From JAIVJZ01 sp035645695 (GTDB lineage Bacteria; Acidobacteriota; Blastocatellia; Pyrinomonadales; Pyrinomonadaceae): 64,000 nt of DNA. The position numbers and the translations under genes were made by a program. The stretch lies in NCBI GenBank assembly GCA_035645695.1, contig DASQMC010000063.1, positions 1-64,000 of the forward strand, read 5' to 3'. A model generated the notes under the pieces. That model saw nothing but the letters and a program-made list of their open reading frames with translations, ran no database searches and had not been told where the DNA came from. Positions 8,040 to 16,884 of the stretch are shown here, piece after piece. How positions within the stretch are numbered: position 1 is the stretch's first letter; every line of letters begins with the position of its first letter.

Positions 8040-8843
8040 TTAATTGGCCTCGATTAACAGATCGTAGAGCCGTGGCGCGTCCTCTTCGTCTCTTTCGTTC
8101 CGCAGCCTTTTAGGTCGCGGCGCGGGTGCGGCTCGCCGCGCGCGTGGCGAAGCGTCCGGCGTCGAGTGCGTTTTGCGTGACGACGCCGGTTCGAGCGTTT
8201 CGACCGCCGCGATGAGATTCGCTTCGCGACTGTTATCCAACTGGGCGCGCGTGTCTTCGAGTTCGAGCAGGGCGGCGTCGCGCTCGGCGACGAGTTTGTC
8301 CATCTCCGCCTGTGTGTAAGTTTTTCCGGCGGGCGCGAACGCTTGCGAGGGCGGCGCGTCCTGCGTCTCGCTTCGCTGGAAGCGCGTGCTGAAAGCCAGC
8401 CCGCCGCCGTCCGTGCGAACTTCCGTGTTGAACGCGGCAAGCGCAAGGAGAGCGCAGACGACGACGGCAGCCGCCGCCATCCCCGCGCGCAGCCACACGG
8501 GCGAGAGCGCGAAGAACTGGCGAAGTGCCGCGCGAGCGGAGCGTTCGGGCACGGCGCGGACGCTCGCAGTTTCTCGCCGCGTTTCGGGCGCGAACGCGCC
8601 GGCGAGAGAGGGCGCGAACGTGCCGGCGAAGGAAGGCGTGGCCGCGTGATTTAAAATCTCCGCGCGCCAGTGGCCGACCGCCTCGCGCACCTCGGCGAAG
8701 GCGGCGAGTTCCTCGCGGCACGCGACGCAGCGCGCGAGGTGCGCGTCGAAACTCTCGCGCTCGACGCGGGTCGCTTCGCCGTAAAAGTAGGAGACGAGTT
8801 CTCCGGCGCGTTCGCAGTTGTCGATATTCGTGGGTTCGTTCAT
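8040..8843 (-). CDS. Zinc-finger (zf-HC2) transmembrane anti-sigma factor
   Basis: A 267-residue protein whose N-terminus has the anti-sigma zinc motif in HLARCVACREEL, preceded by Cys10. A central membrane helix follows (about 133-152). The C-terminal periplasmic part includes a coiled-coil-like segment (TQAEMDKLVAERDAALLELE) and a basic tail. It is predicted to hold the ECF sigma factor encoded 24 bases upstream at the membrane until a signal releases it. I use the ATG at 8843, preceded by GAGGA, rather than a GTG three codons upstream. Confidence 0.85.
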   Translation of the reverse strand: MNEPTNIDNCERAGELVSYFYGEATRVERESFDAHLARCVACREELAAFAEVREAVGHWRAEILNHAATPSFAGTFAPSLAGAFAPETRRETASVRAVPERSARAALRQFFALSPVWLRAGMAAAAVVVCALLALAAFNTEVRTDGGGLAFSTRFQRSETQDAPPSQAFAPAGKTYTQAEMDKLVAERDAALLELEDTRAQLDNSREANLIAAVETLEPASSRKTHSTPDASPRARRAAPAPRPKRLRNERDEEDAPRLYDLLIEAN

Positions 8844-8867
8844 GACTTGCACTTCCTCGCTTCGGAA

Positions 8868-9455
8868 TCACACACGCGCCGTCCCCGCGCCGTATTTTTC
8901 GAGACGCGGACGCAATTGTTTGAGCGCGGTATAGAGGCGGCTCTTGACCGTGCTGAGCGGCACGCCGAGCGCGTCGGCGATCTCCTGAAACGTCAATTCC
9001 TCGAATTCCTTCATCACGATCACCTCACGCAGTTCGGGGGGCAGGGCGGCAACCGCCCGCCTGACGGCATCGGTGCGCTCGCGCCCCTCGGCCTGACGCA
9101 CGGGCGAGCAACGGGGCGGCGCGGCAAACTGCTCGCCGCCCGTCCCGGCTTCGAGCGAATCCTCGGCGCGCGTGCGCGCACGGCGTTGCCGCGTGATGCA
9201 CTGGTTGACGGCGATGCGGTGCAGCCACGAAGAGACTTTCGCCTCGCCGCGAAAGCCGCGCAGGTTACGAAAGGCGGCGATGAAAGTCTCCTGCGTCGCG
9301 TCGCGCGCTTCCTCTTCGCGGCCGAGGATGCCGTAGGCGAGCGCGTAGATGCGCCGTTCCCAGCGTCGCACGATCTCGCCGAACGCGTCCGCGTCGCCCG
9401 AAAGCGCGCGCTCCACGATCTGTTCGTCGCTCGTTCCGGCCGTCTCCATTCTCAT
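8868..9455 (-). CDS. ECF RNA polymerase sigma factor (RpoE-like)
   Basis: About 195 residues from the ATG at 9455. Region 2 is seen in FGEIVRRWERRIYALAYG, with DATQETFIAAFRNL and SSWLHRIAVNQC. Region 4 is seen in LPPELREVIVMKEFEELTF followed by the helix-turn-helix FQEIADALGVPLSTVKSRL. It redirects RNA polymerase to an envelope or extracytoplasmic regulon and heads a three-gene operon with its anti-sigma factor and a Spy-like protein. An upstream ATG at 9533 would add 26 very basic residues, so I judge it less likely. The ATG at 9449 has the better-spaced GGAAG site and is also possible. Confidence 0.9.
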   Translation of the reverse strand: MRMETAGTSDEQIVERALSGDADAFGEIVRRWERRIYALAYGILGREEEARDATQETFIAAFRNLRGFRGEAKVSSWLHRIAVNQCITRQRRARTRAEDSLEAGTGGEQFAAPPRCSPVRQAEGRERTDAVRRAVAALPPELREVIVMKEFEELTFQEIADALGVPLSTVKSRLYTALKQLRPRLEKYGAGTARV

Positions 9456-9778
9456 CTCTTCCGATTGGACTCGCGCATGCCGTTCGCGCCTTCGAGAGCG
9501 TCGAAACCTGCACACTCGCTTCTTTAGACGCAACGCGCCCCCTGTTGGCCGAAAATATTACACCTTAGAACAGGAGCAGAAGAACGTTCCGGCTCGCAAA
9601 TCGCGCTGACCGGCCATGTAAAACGTTGACACCGTTCGCTTCGACTTCGTACTATGAAATTGGCCTTCGTAAACATCTGCGCAGGCCGTCCCGAATCAGT
9701 TTTCTTGTCCCACTCCGAATTTCCTCCTCTCTCTCGAAAACCGCAACGCCCGATTTCCGATTCTTTTGTACAACCTTC
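9456..9778. other. Divergent control region between ECF sigma and HD-GYP genes
   Basis: The genes on either side diverge from here, so both promoters should lie in this gap. ECF operons often autoregulate, but I could not pick a convincing promoter. The plus-strand frame is open from 9626, but that part reads as low-quality sequence and the membrane protein clearly begins at 9779. Confidence 0.4.
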
Positions 9779-11635
9779 ATGCTTGAACGTTTCCGGCGCG
9801 TGCGCCTGCTCTACATCGTGCTTGGCACCCTGCTCGTCGTCGGCCTCGTCCCGCTCGGCCTCGCGGGCTGGATGCTCTCGAATCGCAGCGCGGAGGAATT
9901 GCGCTCGGTCGAGGGACGCTATCAGGCGCAACTCGTGCAGGACAAGGCGCGCCAGATCGAACTCTACGGCCAACGCTACCGCGACGTGGTGACCGGACTT
10001 GCGCGCGCCTTTGAACTCGCGGGCGGCGTTCGCGTCATCGGCGAGGAGGGGGGCGACACGCGCCTGCAAAAGTCCGTGACGGACGACCCGAATTTGCTCG
10101 CGCTCGCCATCCTGCCCGTCGGCAGCCTCCCGCACGTCGCCTACAAGCCGGACGTGATCGGTCGCGAAGAACTCGACGAGCGCGTCGGCGAAGTGCTGGC
10201 GGGCATGAACGGGCGCGGCCTCGTCGTCACACGCCCGCAGTTGATCCGTTCGAGTCAGGAGATGAGTTTGACGATTGCCGCGCCCGTGATGGGCGGAGCG
10301 GGGGGCGAAGAGGTGGTGGCCGCCGTGGCCGCCGTCATCTCTTTCAGCGATGTCTTCGCGGCGGTGCAGCAACCGAGTTCAAAGAGCGAGAGCGAGTTGC
10401 TCGAACAGGGCTTGCCGGTGATCTTCGTCGTCGATGCGGCGGGGCGGGCGGTGGCGCATCCGGACCCGCGCGTCGCCTACGCCGAGCGTTCGATGGCCGA
10501 CCTCAAAATCGTGCAGAACTGGATGGACACCGGCACGCAGGTACAGTCTATGCTCGAACCCTTCACGGCGGAACGCGACGGGCGGCCGCTCGCGATGCTC
10601 GGCGCATACGCCACCGCCCATCTCGACACGGGCGCGCGTCTCGGCGTCATCGCGATTCAGGACGAGCGCGCCGCGTTGCGCTCCGTCTCGGACATGCGCA
10701 AGCAGACGTTTCTCATCAGCCTGCTCGCCGCCACCTTCGCGCTGCTCGCCGGGTTCCTCTTCGCCAAGCAACTGACGCAACCCGTGCGCGATCTGGCCGA
10801 GGCCGCAGGCCGCATCGCCGACGGCAACTTCGCGCAGCGCATACAGGTGCGCAGCCGCACCGAACTCGGCGAACTCGGCACGTCGTTCAACACGATGACC
10901 GACCACCTCGAACAGTACGTCGAAGACTTGCGCCGTGCGGCGGAAGAGAATCGACAGTTGTTCGTCGGCACGGTCAAAGCGCTCGCCGCCGCCATCGACG
11001 GCAAAGACCGCTACACGCGCGGTCATTCCGAACGGGTCGCGCGTTTCTCCATCGCTATTGCGGAACGTCTCGGTCTGCCGGACGACGAGATCGAAACCCT
11101 GCGCATCAGCGCGCTTCTGCACGATGTCGGCAAGATCGGGATCGACGACAAGGTCTTGAAGAAACCGGCCAAGCTCACGGACGAAGAGTTCGAGATCATG
11201 AAAACCCACCCGCAAAAAGGGTTTAAGATCATGTCGCAGATTCCGGCGATGCGCGAGTTTCTCCCCGGCATGTACATGCACCACGAGATGATCAACGGCG
11301 AGGGCTACCCGCAGGGCTTGCAGGGCGACCAGATTCCGATGCAGGCGCGCATCGTCTCCGTCGCCGATACCTTCGACGCGATGACCACCGACCGTCCATA
11401 CCAGAAAGCGATGGAACTCGACGAAGCGCTCGCGCGCATCAAGACCTACATCGACACGCGCTACGACGGGCGCGTCGTGGCGGCGCTCGTTGAAGCGTGC
11501 GAGTCGGGGCGAATCAACGCCGTCGGCGGCAAGCCGCGCCCTCGCCACGCAGCGGAGCAACCCCTGGAGCAACCTTCGGCGGTCGTGCCCGCGCCAATCG
11601 TCGAACTGCCAATCGAGCAACCGCAGATTGCCTGA
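9779..11635 (+). CDS. Membrane Cache-HAMP-HD-GYP phosphodiesterase
   Basis: A 618-residue sensor. The first membrane helix (about 9-31) is followed by a periplasmic Cache-like sensor region (about 32-310), a second helix (about 315-335), a HAMP domain containing LTQPVRDLAEAAGRIADGNF, and a C-terminal HD-GYP domain (about 405-575). The HD-GYP signature residues are present: HSERVARFS, LLHDVGKIGID, THPQKG, MHHEMINGEGYP and VADTFDAMTTDRPY. The likely reaction is hydrolysis of cyclic di-GMP in response to an outside signal. A PilZ-domain protein, a potential c-di-GMP receptor, lies at 23.9 kb. The start is the ATG at 9779 because the hydrophobic helix follows at once. Confidence 0.93.
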   Translation: MLERFRRVRLLYIVLGTLLVVGLVPLGLAGWMLSNRSAEELRSVEGRYQAQLVQDKARQIELYGQRYRDVVTGLARAFELAGGVRVIGEEGGDTRLQKSVTDDPNLLALAILPVGSLPHVAYKPDVIGREELDERVGEVLAGMNGRGLVVTRPQLIRSSQEMSLTIAAPVMGGAGGEEVVAAVAAVISFSDVFAAVQQPSSKSESELLEQGLPVIFVVDAAGRAVAHPDPRVAYAERSMADLKIVQNWMDTGTQVQSMLEPFTAERDGRPLAMLGAYATAHLDTGARLGVIAIQDERAALRSVSDMRKQTFLISLLAATFALLAGFLFAKQLTQPVRDLAEAAGRIADGNFAQRIQVRSRTELGELGTSFNTMTDHLEQYVEDLRRAAEENRQLFVGTVKALAAAIDGKDRYTRGHSERVARFSIAIAERLGLPDDEIETLRISALLHDVGKIGIDDKVLKKPAKLTDEEFEIMKTHPQKGFKIMSQIPAMREFLPGMYMHHEMINGEGYPQGLQGDQIPMQARIVSVADTFDAMTTDRPYQKAMELDEALARIKTYIDTRYDGRVVAALVEACESGRINAVGGKPRPRHAAEQPLEQPSAVVPAPIVELPIEQPQIA

Positions 11636-11653
11636 GTACAGGACTAATAATTT

Positions 11654-11752
11654 CTCTGTGTCCCCTGCGGTGTCCTCTGCGACTCTGTGGTGAATGACTG
11701 TTATAGGCACTCACCACAAAGTCACAGAGGACACCGCAGGGGGCACGGAGAG
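11654..11752. repeat. Long inverted repeat with CTCTGTG-type words
   Basis: The left arm (11654-11693) begins CTCTGTGTCCCCTGCGG. The right arm (11711-11752) is its near-complete complement, with a few substitutions and a small length difference. The loop is about 17 bases. Internal repetition is less regular than in the other heptad hairpins, but the placement immediately after a gene is the same. Confidence 0.8.
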
Positions 11753-11801
11753 AACCGTCTATTTGCAATTCACCGCCCGGCCGCGAAGGGCGCACGGACG
11801 A

Positions 11802-11880
11802 GCCGCAAAGAACCGCTCGAAAGGCCGAGATTCCGGCCGGCGCGTTCTTTGCGGTTTTTCTTTGCTCGCTTTGCGGTTAA
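11802..11880. repeat. Inverted and direct repeats of CTTTGCGGTT words
   Basis: CCGCAAAGAAC (near 11803-11813) is complementary to GTTCTTTGCGG (near 11844-11854). Two further direct copies of a CTTTGC core follow up to 11878. It lies next to the CTCTGTG inverted repeat, so two repeat families share one gap. Confidence 0.6.
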
Positions 11881-11938
11881 ATTACCCGCGCAGGCAAAAT
11901 TCAATTCGCGTTCCCGGATTCCACATCGAGGTATAAAT

Positions 11939-14900
11939 ATGCTCCGTAGATTTATCGCCCTGTCTCTGTTTCTCTCTTTCGTCCTGCCCGCGCACGGACA
12001 ACAGCCGACGCCGACGCCCGTTCCGGCCGACAAGCGGGCGGAGCAGTTGGAGGAAGCGCAACGGAAGGCCGAGGCCGACAAGCGAGCCGACAAGTGGGAC
12101 GTGGAAGGCGACCACGGGCCGACGACGAAAGTCGAGTTCGACACGGACGAGGGGACGTGGATGAGTTGCGACGTGTCGCCTGACGGTCGCCGCATCGTCT
12201 TCGATCTCCTCGGCGACATCTACCACATGTCTATTGACGGCGGTCGCGCCGAATTGCTTTCTGGGGGCGTCTCCTGGGAGTCGCAGCCGCGCTACAGCCC
12301 CGACGGCAAATCAATCGTGTTCACTTCCGACCGCGACGGCGGCGACAACATCTGGCTCATGGATGCCGACGGCCGTAACCGTCGCCAGTTGACGAAAGAG
12401 ACGCTCCGGCTCGTCAACAGTCCGGCGTGGATGCCCGACAGCCAGTACGTCGTCGTGCGCAAGCACTTCGTAGATCAACGCTCGCTCGGCGCGGGTGAGA
12501 TTTGGATGTACCACACGGGCGGCGGCGGGACGGGCGTGCAGTTGACGGAGAAGACGAGCTGGACGGCGAACGTCGGCGAGCCTGTAGTCGATCCCAAGAA
12601 GCGTTTCATCTACTTCGTCAACAGCGGCGATTTCGACTACAACAAAAACGTCTACGACAGCATTTACTGGATCGAACGCTACGACACGGCGCGCGGCCGT
12701 CGCGGCGTCTTCGTGCGCGGCGCGGGCGGCTCGGTCAGGCCGCAAGTCTCGCCCGACGGAAAATTGCTCGCCTTCATCCGCCGCGACCGCCTCAACACGG
12801 TGCTCTACCTGCGCGAGATCGAGAGCGGGCGCGAGTGGCCGATCTACGACAAATTGACGCGCGACCAGCAGGAGACGTGGGCGGTCTTCGGCACATATCC
12901 CGGCTACGGCTGGACGCCCGACGGCAAATCAATCGTCATCACGGCGAACGGCAAGTTCGTGCGCGTCAACGTCGAGACGAAAGGGGCGACGCCCGTCCCG
13001 TTCTCCGCGCGCGTGTCGCAGCGCGTCTCGGATGCCGTGCGCTTCCCGCAGAAAGTTTTCACGGAGCGCGAACGCACGCACCTGCACCGCTGGGCGAAAC
13101 GCTCCGGCGACCGCGTCATCTACAGCGCGCTCGGCAAAATTTACGTCAAGGCGGGCGACGGCGAGCCGCGCCGCCTGCTCAACTCGAATCAACTCGAATA
13201 CTCGCCGAACTTCAGCCCCGACGGGCGACGCATAACTTTCGTCACCTGGTCGGACGCCGAGAAAGGGGCGGTCTGGATCGCCGACGCCGACGGCGCGAAC
13301 GCGCGCAAGATTACCGACAAGCCGGATCAATATGCCAACCCCGCCTTCTCACCCGACGGGCGGAAGCTCGCCTATCTCAAGGGGCGCGGCAACGTCAACC
13401 ACGAAGAGGAACTCATCAGCGAGTCGGCGTTCGAGATTCATTACTGGGACGGCGAGGCGAGCCGCTACGTGATGGACTTGCAAAGTCGCGGCGCGAACGC
13501 GCGCATGCCTATACTGAGTTTCGACCCGGCGGGCGAGCGCATCTTCTTTCTCGAATCGCCGCCGCCCGTGCCCGCCCCGCCGCCCGGCCAGCCCGCGCAG
13601 ATCTTCTCGGCGCTGAGCAGCGTGAAAATCTCCGGCGACGATTACAAACGTCACTTCGAGGCGAAATTTGCCACCGAGATCATACCGTCGCCCGATCACA
13701 ACTGGGTCTTCTTCAAGGAACTGCACAAGCTCTACCTCGCGCCGTTTCCACAGACGGGCAAGACGCTCAGGATGAATTCGACGGAAACCATTTTGCCCGT
13801 CAAGTCGATCACGAAAAATTCCGGCGACTGGCTCACGTGGTCGCCCGACAGCAAGAGCGTCCAATGGACGCTCGGCGAGAATTTCTACGAGCAGCCGGTC
13901 GCCGAGATCAACCGGCAACTCGCGAAGGACGAGAAACCGGCCGAACCGAAAGCAACGCGGATCGGGTTCGAGTTCGAGTCGGCACGCCCGCGCGGCACGG
14001 TCGCCCTGACAAACGCGCGCATCATCACGATGAAGGGCGACGAGGTGATCGAGCGCGGCACGATCCTCGTCGAAGACAATCGCATCAAGGCCGTCGGGGC
14101 GCGCGTCCAGATACCCGCGAACGCGCGTAAAATCGACATGACGGGCAAGACCATCACGCCCGGACTCGTCGATGTCCACGCGCACATGGGCTACAACACG
14201 CTCGACATCATCCCCGAAAAGCAGTGGCCTTACTGGGCGAACCTCGCCTATGGCGTGACGACGACGCACGACCCTTCGGCCGCCACGCAGTCGGTCTTCG
14301 CGCAGTCCGAGATGGTCAAGGCGGGCTTGATGGTGGGGCCGCGCATCTTCTCGACGGGCTATCCCGTCTACGGCGCGGAGTCGCCGGAGAAAGCCCCGGT
14401 TAACAACCTCGAAGACGCGCGCGGGCACCTGGCGCGGCTCAAGGCTGTGGGCGCGTTTTCCGTCAAGAGCTACAACCAGCCGCGCCGCAATCAACGTCAG
14501 CAGATCATACAGGCCGCGCGCGAACTCAAGATGATGGTCTTGCCCGAAGGCGGCTCCACCTATTTCTACAACATGACACACATCCTCGACGGCCATACCG
14601 GCATCGAGCACGCCATCCCCATCGCTCCGCTCTACAAAGACGCCGTCACGCTCTTTGCGAAAAGCCGCTCGGGCTACACGCCCACGCTCGTCGTCGGCTA
14701 CGGCGGCGTCTGGGGCGAGAACTACTGGTATCAGAAAACGAACGTCTGGGAGAACGAAAAACTCCTGCGCTTCACGCCCCGCTCCACTATCGACCCGCGC
14801 TCGCGTCGCCGCACGATGACGCCCGAAGACGACTTCTACCATTTGGAACTGGCGAAAACGGTGAGGGATGTCGTCCGCGCCGGGGGACGCGCGCAACTCG

Positions 14901-15220
14901 GCGCGCATGGACAGTTGCAGGGACTCGGCTCGCATTGGGAACTCTGGATGCTGCAACAGGGCGGCCTCACGCCGCTCGAAACCCTGCGCGCCGCCACGCT
15001 CTCCGGCGCACAGTATCTCGGGCTGGACGGGGAAGTCGGCTCGATTGAGACGGGGAAACTCGCCGATTTGATGATCACCGACCGGAACCCGCTCGACAAT
15101 ATTCAAAACTCCGAAACCATCAGCTTCGTGATGATGAACGGCACGCTTTACGACACGCGCAACATGGACGAGGTCTACCCGCAGTCGCGCCCGCGCGGCA
15201 AGTTTTTCTGGGAGCGTTAA
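11939..15220 (+). CDS. Secreted beta-propeller (TolB/PD40-like) amidohydrolase
   Basis: A 1093-residue exported protein. A signal peptide (LSLFLSFVLPAHGQQ) is followed by about 650 residues of TolB/WD40-like PD40 repeats (recurring SPDGR and WxPDGKS motifs). The C-terminal third is an amidohydrolase-superfamily domain starting near NARIITMKGDEVIERGTI. Metal-site residues are seen in GLVDVHAHMG, SVKSYNQPRR (likely bridging lysine), GHTGIEH and LGAHGQL, and the domain ends TGKLADLMITDRNPL. Related proteins are annotated as imidazolonepropionase-like or TolB-fused amidohydrolases. The substrate is unknown, but peptides or cyclic amides are plausible. I use the ATG at 11939 because the signal peptide begins there. 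Confidence 0.88.
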   Translation: MLRRFIALSLFLSFVLPAHGQQPTPTPVPADKRAEQLEEAQRKAEADKRADKWDVEGDHGPTTKVEFDTDEGTWMSCDVSPDGRRIVFDLLGDIYHMSIDGGRAELLSGGVSWESQPRYSPDGKSIVFTSDRDGGDNIWLMDADGRNRRQLTKETLRLVNSPAWMPDSQYVVVRKHFVDQRSLGAGEIWMYHTGGGGTGVQLTEKTSWTANVGEPVVDPKKRFIYFVNSGDFDYNKNVYDSIYWIERYDTARGRRGVFVRGAGGSVRPQVSPDGKLLAFIRRDRLNTVLYLREIESGREWPIYDKLTRDQQETWAVFGTYPGYGWTPDGKSIVITANGKFVRVNVETKGATPVPFSARVSQRVSDAVRFPQKVFTERERTHLHRWAKRSGDRVIYSALGKIYVKAGDGEPRRLLNSNQLEYSPNFSPDGRRITFVTWSDAEKGAVWIADADGANARKITDKPDQYANPAFSPDGRKLAYLKGRGNVNHEEELISESAFEIHYWDGEASRYVMDLQSRGANARMPILSFDPAGERIFFLESPPPVPAPPPGQPAQIFSALSSVKISGDDYKRHFEAKFATEIIPSPDHNWVFFKELHKLYLAPFPQTGKTLRMNSTETILPVKSITKNSGDWLTWSPDSKSVQWTLGENFYEQPVAEINRQLAKDEKPAEPKATRIGFEFESARPRGTVALTNARIITMKGDEVIERGTILVEDNRIKAVGARVQIPANARKIDMTGKTITPGLVDVHAHMGYNTLDIIPEKQWPYWANLAYGVTTTHDPSAATQSVFAQSEMVKAGLMVGPRIFSTGYPVYGAESPEKAPVNNLEDARGHLARLKAVGAFSVKSYNQPRRNQRQQIIQAARELKMMVLPEGGSTYFYNMTHILDGHTGIEHAIPIAPLYKDAVTLFAKSRSGYTPTLVVGYGGVWGENYWYQKTNVWENEKLLRFTPRSTIDPRSRRRTMTPEDDFYHLELAKTVRDVVRAGGRAQLGAHGQLQGLGSHWELWMLQQGGLTPLETLRAATLSGAQYLGLDGEVGSIETGKLADLMITDRNPLDNIQNSETISFVMMNGTLYDTRNMDEVYPQSRPRGKFFWER

Positions 15221-15246
15221 ATTCGCGCCCGAACGCGGCACGAGTT

Positions 15247-15293
15247 GAAAGCCTGTGCCGGTGAAACTCACCTGCACGGGCTTTCGGGCTTTT
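15247..15293 (+). terminator. Rho-independent terminator after the amidohydrolase gene
   Basis: GAAAGCCTGTGCCGGTGA (15247-15264) pairs with TCACCTGCACGGGCTTTC (15268-15285) at 16 of 18 positions around a 3-base loop. GGGCTTTTG follows. Confidence 0.7.
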
Positions 15294-15321
15294 GTCGCTA
15301 ACGGACGGATGCAGTTATAAT
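15292..15321 (+). promoter_or_regulatory. Predicted sigma-70 promoter of ftsY
   Basis: TTGTCG (15292-15297) and a perfect TATAAT (15316-15321) are separated by 18 bases, about 50 bases upstream of the ftsY ATG at 15372. Confidence 0.55.
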
Positions 15322-15371
15322 CAACGACTTTCGATCCGGCGAAATTTTACGTAAGGGCATTCATCCATCAC

Positions 15372-16763
15372 ATGGCATTCTGGCGACGCAAAAAAGAAGA
15401 CCGCTACATCACGCTTGGCTTAAACGAACCGCTCAAGCCCGCCGAAAAAGAAACGGCGGCGGCGACGACCGGCGATGCGGCGGCGCGACCCGAACCGCCC
15501 GCCAATCTCTCCGAGACGACCGCGACGGCGAGCGCGGCCACACCCGCATTGCCCGCGCTTGAGCCGACCGTAACGGGCGGCGCGCCGACGCCCCTGCCGC
15601 GCGAGCGAATCGGCAACGACACGGCGATTGGCTCGACGGACGCCGCCGCGCGCCCCGCCGCTGCTCCGGCCACGACGACGGGCGGCGCATCGCGCACGAC
15701 GCCCGAGCCCGCGAAGCCCGGCGTCTCCGCGCAGCGTCCCGTCCCGACGCGTTCCACCTTCTCGTCCTCCATCCTCGGTCTCGACCGTTCGATGGAAGAG
15801 TTGCAGGAGGCGGAGGCCGCGCTCGAACGCACGTTTGAGAAGCGTTTCAAAAACGCCATCTCCGCCACGCGCGAATCGCTTTCCGAGAAGATCGACACGG
15901 TCTTTCAGGGGCGCAAAGTTATTGACGCCGGGTTGCTCGACGAACTCGAAGAGGCTCTCATCGCGGCCGACATCGGCGTGCCGACGACGCTCGACATTCT
16001 CGACACCGTGCGGCGCGGCATCACGCGCAAAGAGATCAACGACATCGAAGCCCTCAAGGCCGCGATCAAAAATCAGTTGCTCGCCATCCTGCGCGCGTCC
16101 GAAGCGAAGGGCGTCGCCGCCGAAACAAGCGTGCCGGAAAACATCTCGCCTTACGTGATGATGATCGTCGGCGTCAACGGCGTGGGCAAGACGACCACCA
16201 TCGGCAAACTCGCGCAGCGCATCAAGGCCGAAGGCAACGACGTGCTGATCTGCGCCGCCGACACCTTCCGCGCCGCCGCCTCCGACCAACTCGCCATCTG
16301 GGCCGAGCGCACGGGCGTCCCGCTCATACAGCAGAAGCAGGGAACCGACCCGGCGGCCGTCCTCTTCGATTCGCTCAAAGCGGCCAAGGCGCGCAACTCC
16401 GACGTGCTCATCGTGGACACGGCCGGGCGTCTGCACAACAAGTCGAATTTGATGGCCGAACTCGAAAAGATGAAGCGCGTGGCCGGGCGCGAGGTGGAAG
16501 GCGCGCCGCACGAGACGCTGCTCGTCATCGACGCCGTGACCGGGCAGAACGGGCTGGAACAGGCCAGACAGTTTTTGAAAGTCGCGGGCGTGACCGGCAT
16601 CGTCCTGACGAAACTCGACGGCACGGCCAAAGGCGGCATCGCCGTCGCCATCTCGAAAGAACTCGGCCTCCCGATCCGTTACGCCGGTATCGGCGAAAAG
16701 GTTGACGACCTCGTCGTCTTCAACCCGGAGCACTACGTGGACGGACTCTTCGAGTCGCGCTGA
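15372..16763 (+). CDS. ftsY: Signal recognition particle receptor FtsY
   Basis: A 463-residue SRP-type GTPase that docks ribosome-nascent-chain-SRP complexes at the inner membrane. A low-complexity Ala/Pro/Thr-rich N-terminal A region (about 1-130) is followed by the helical N domain and the G domain. The GTPase motifs are GVNGVGKTTTIGKLA (G1), DTFRAAA (G2), DTAGRLHN (G3) and TKLDGTAKGG (G4). The C-terminal GIGEKVDDLVVFNPEHYV is diagnostic of FtsY. It has its own promoter and terminates directly into a heptad repeat array, with the array starting at the base after its stop codon. Confidence 0.96.
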   Translation: MAFWRRKKEDRYITLGLNEPLKPAEKETAAATTGDAAARPEPPANLSETTATASAATPALPALEPTVTGGAPTPLPRERIGNDTAIGSTDAAARPAAAPATTTGGASRTTPEPAKPGVSAQRPVPTRSTFSSSILGLDRSMEELQEAEAALERTFEKRFKNAISATRESLSEKIDTVFQGRKVIDAGLLDELEEALIAADIGVPTTLDILDTVRRGITRKEINDIEALKAAIKNQLLAILRASEAKGVAAETSVPENISPYVMMIVGVNGVGKTTTIGKLAQRIKAEGNDVLICAADTFRAAASDQLAIWAERTGVPLIQQKQGTDPAAVLFDSLKAAKARNSDVLIVDTAGRLHNKSNLMAELEKMKRVAGREVEGAPHETLLVIDAVTGQNGLEQARQFLKVAGVTGIVLTKLDGTAKGGIAVAISKELGLPIRYAGIGEKVDDLVVFNPEHYVDGLFESR

Positions 16764-16880
16764 GTTTCAAGTTTCAGGTTTCAAGTTTCAGGTCTGAGGT
16801 TCTTTGTTCTGTAACTTGAAGGTTCAAGACGGAAGCTCTTCTGTCTTTAACTTGAAACCCGAAACTTGAAACCTGAAACC
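16764..16880. repeat. Heptad inverted repeat, word GTTTCAA/GTTTCAG (ftsY-ribD gap)
   Basis: The left arm is GTTTCAA, GTTTCAG, GTTTCAA, GTTTCAG and a degraded unit from 16764, immediately after the ftsY TGA. The right arm (16849-16880) is the complementary CTTGAAA/CCTGAAA words and ends 4 bases before the ribD start codon. A smaller hairpin lies in the loop. It spans essentially the entire intergenic gap. Confidence 0.88.
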
Positions 16881-16884
16881 AAGC

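Larger units (their letters stand above)
11636..11938. other. Intergenic region filled by two inverted repeats
   Basis: The gap between the HD-GYP gene and the amidohydrolase is occupied by a long inverted repeat (11654-11752) and a second, smaller repeat group based on CTTTGCGGTT words (11802-11880). No separate gene is supported, although the reading frame happens to be open through most of it. Confidence 0.6.

Noticed and set aside
10379..11710. Minus-strand open frame opposite the HD-GYP domain
   Set aside because: The plus strand carries the complete HD-GYP signature. The antisense product has no recognisable domain.
13349..15277. Long minus-strand open frame (642 codons) opposite the amidohydrolase gene
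   Set aside because: The plus-strand frame has a signal peptide and clear amidohydrolase motifs. The reverse frame is His/Arg/Val-rich without domains and results from GC-rich codon bias.
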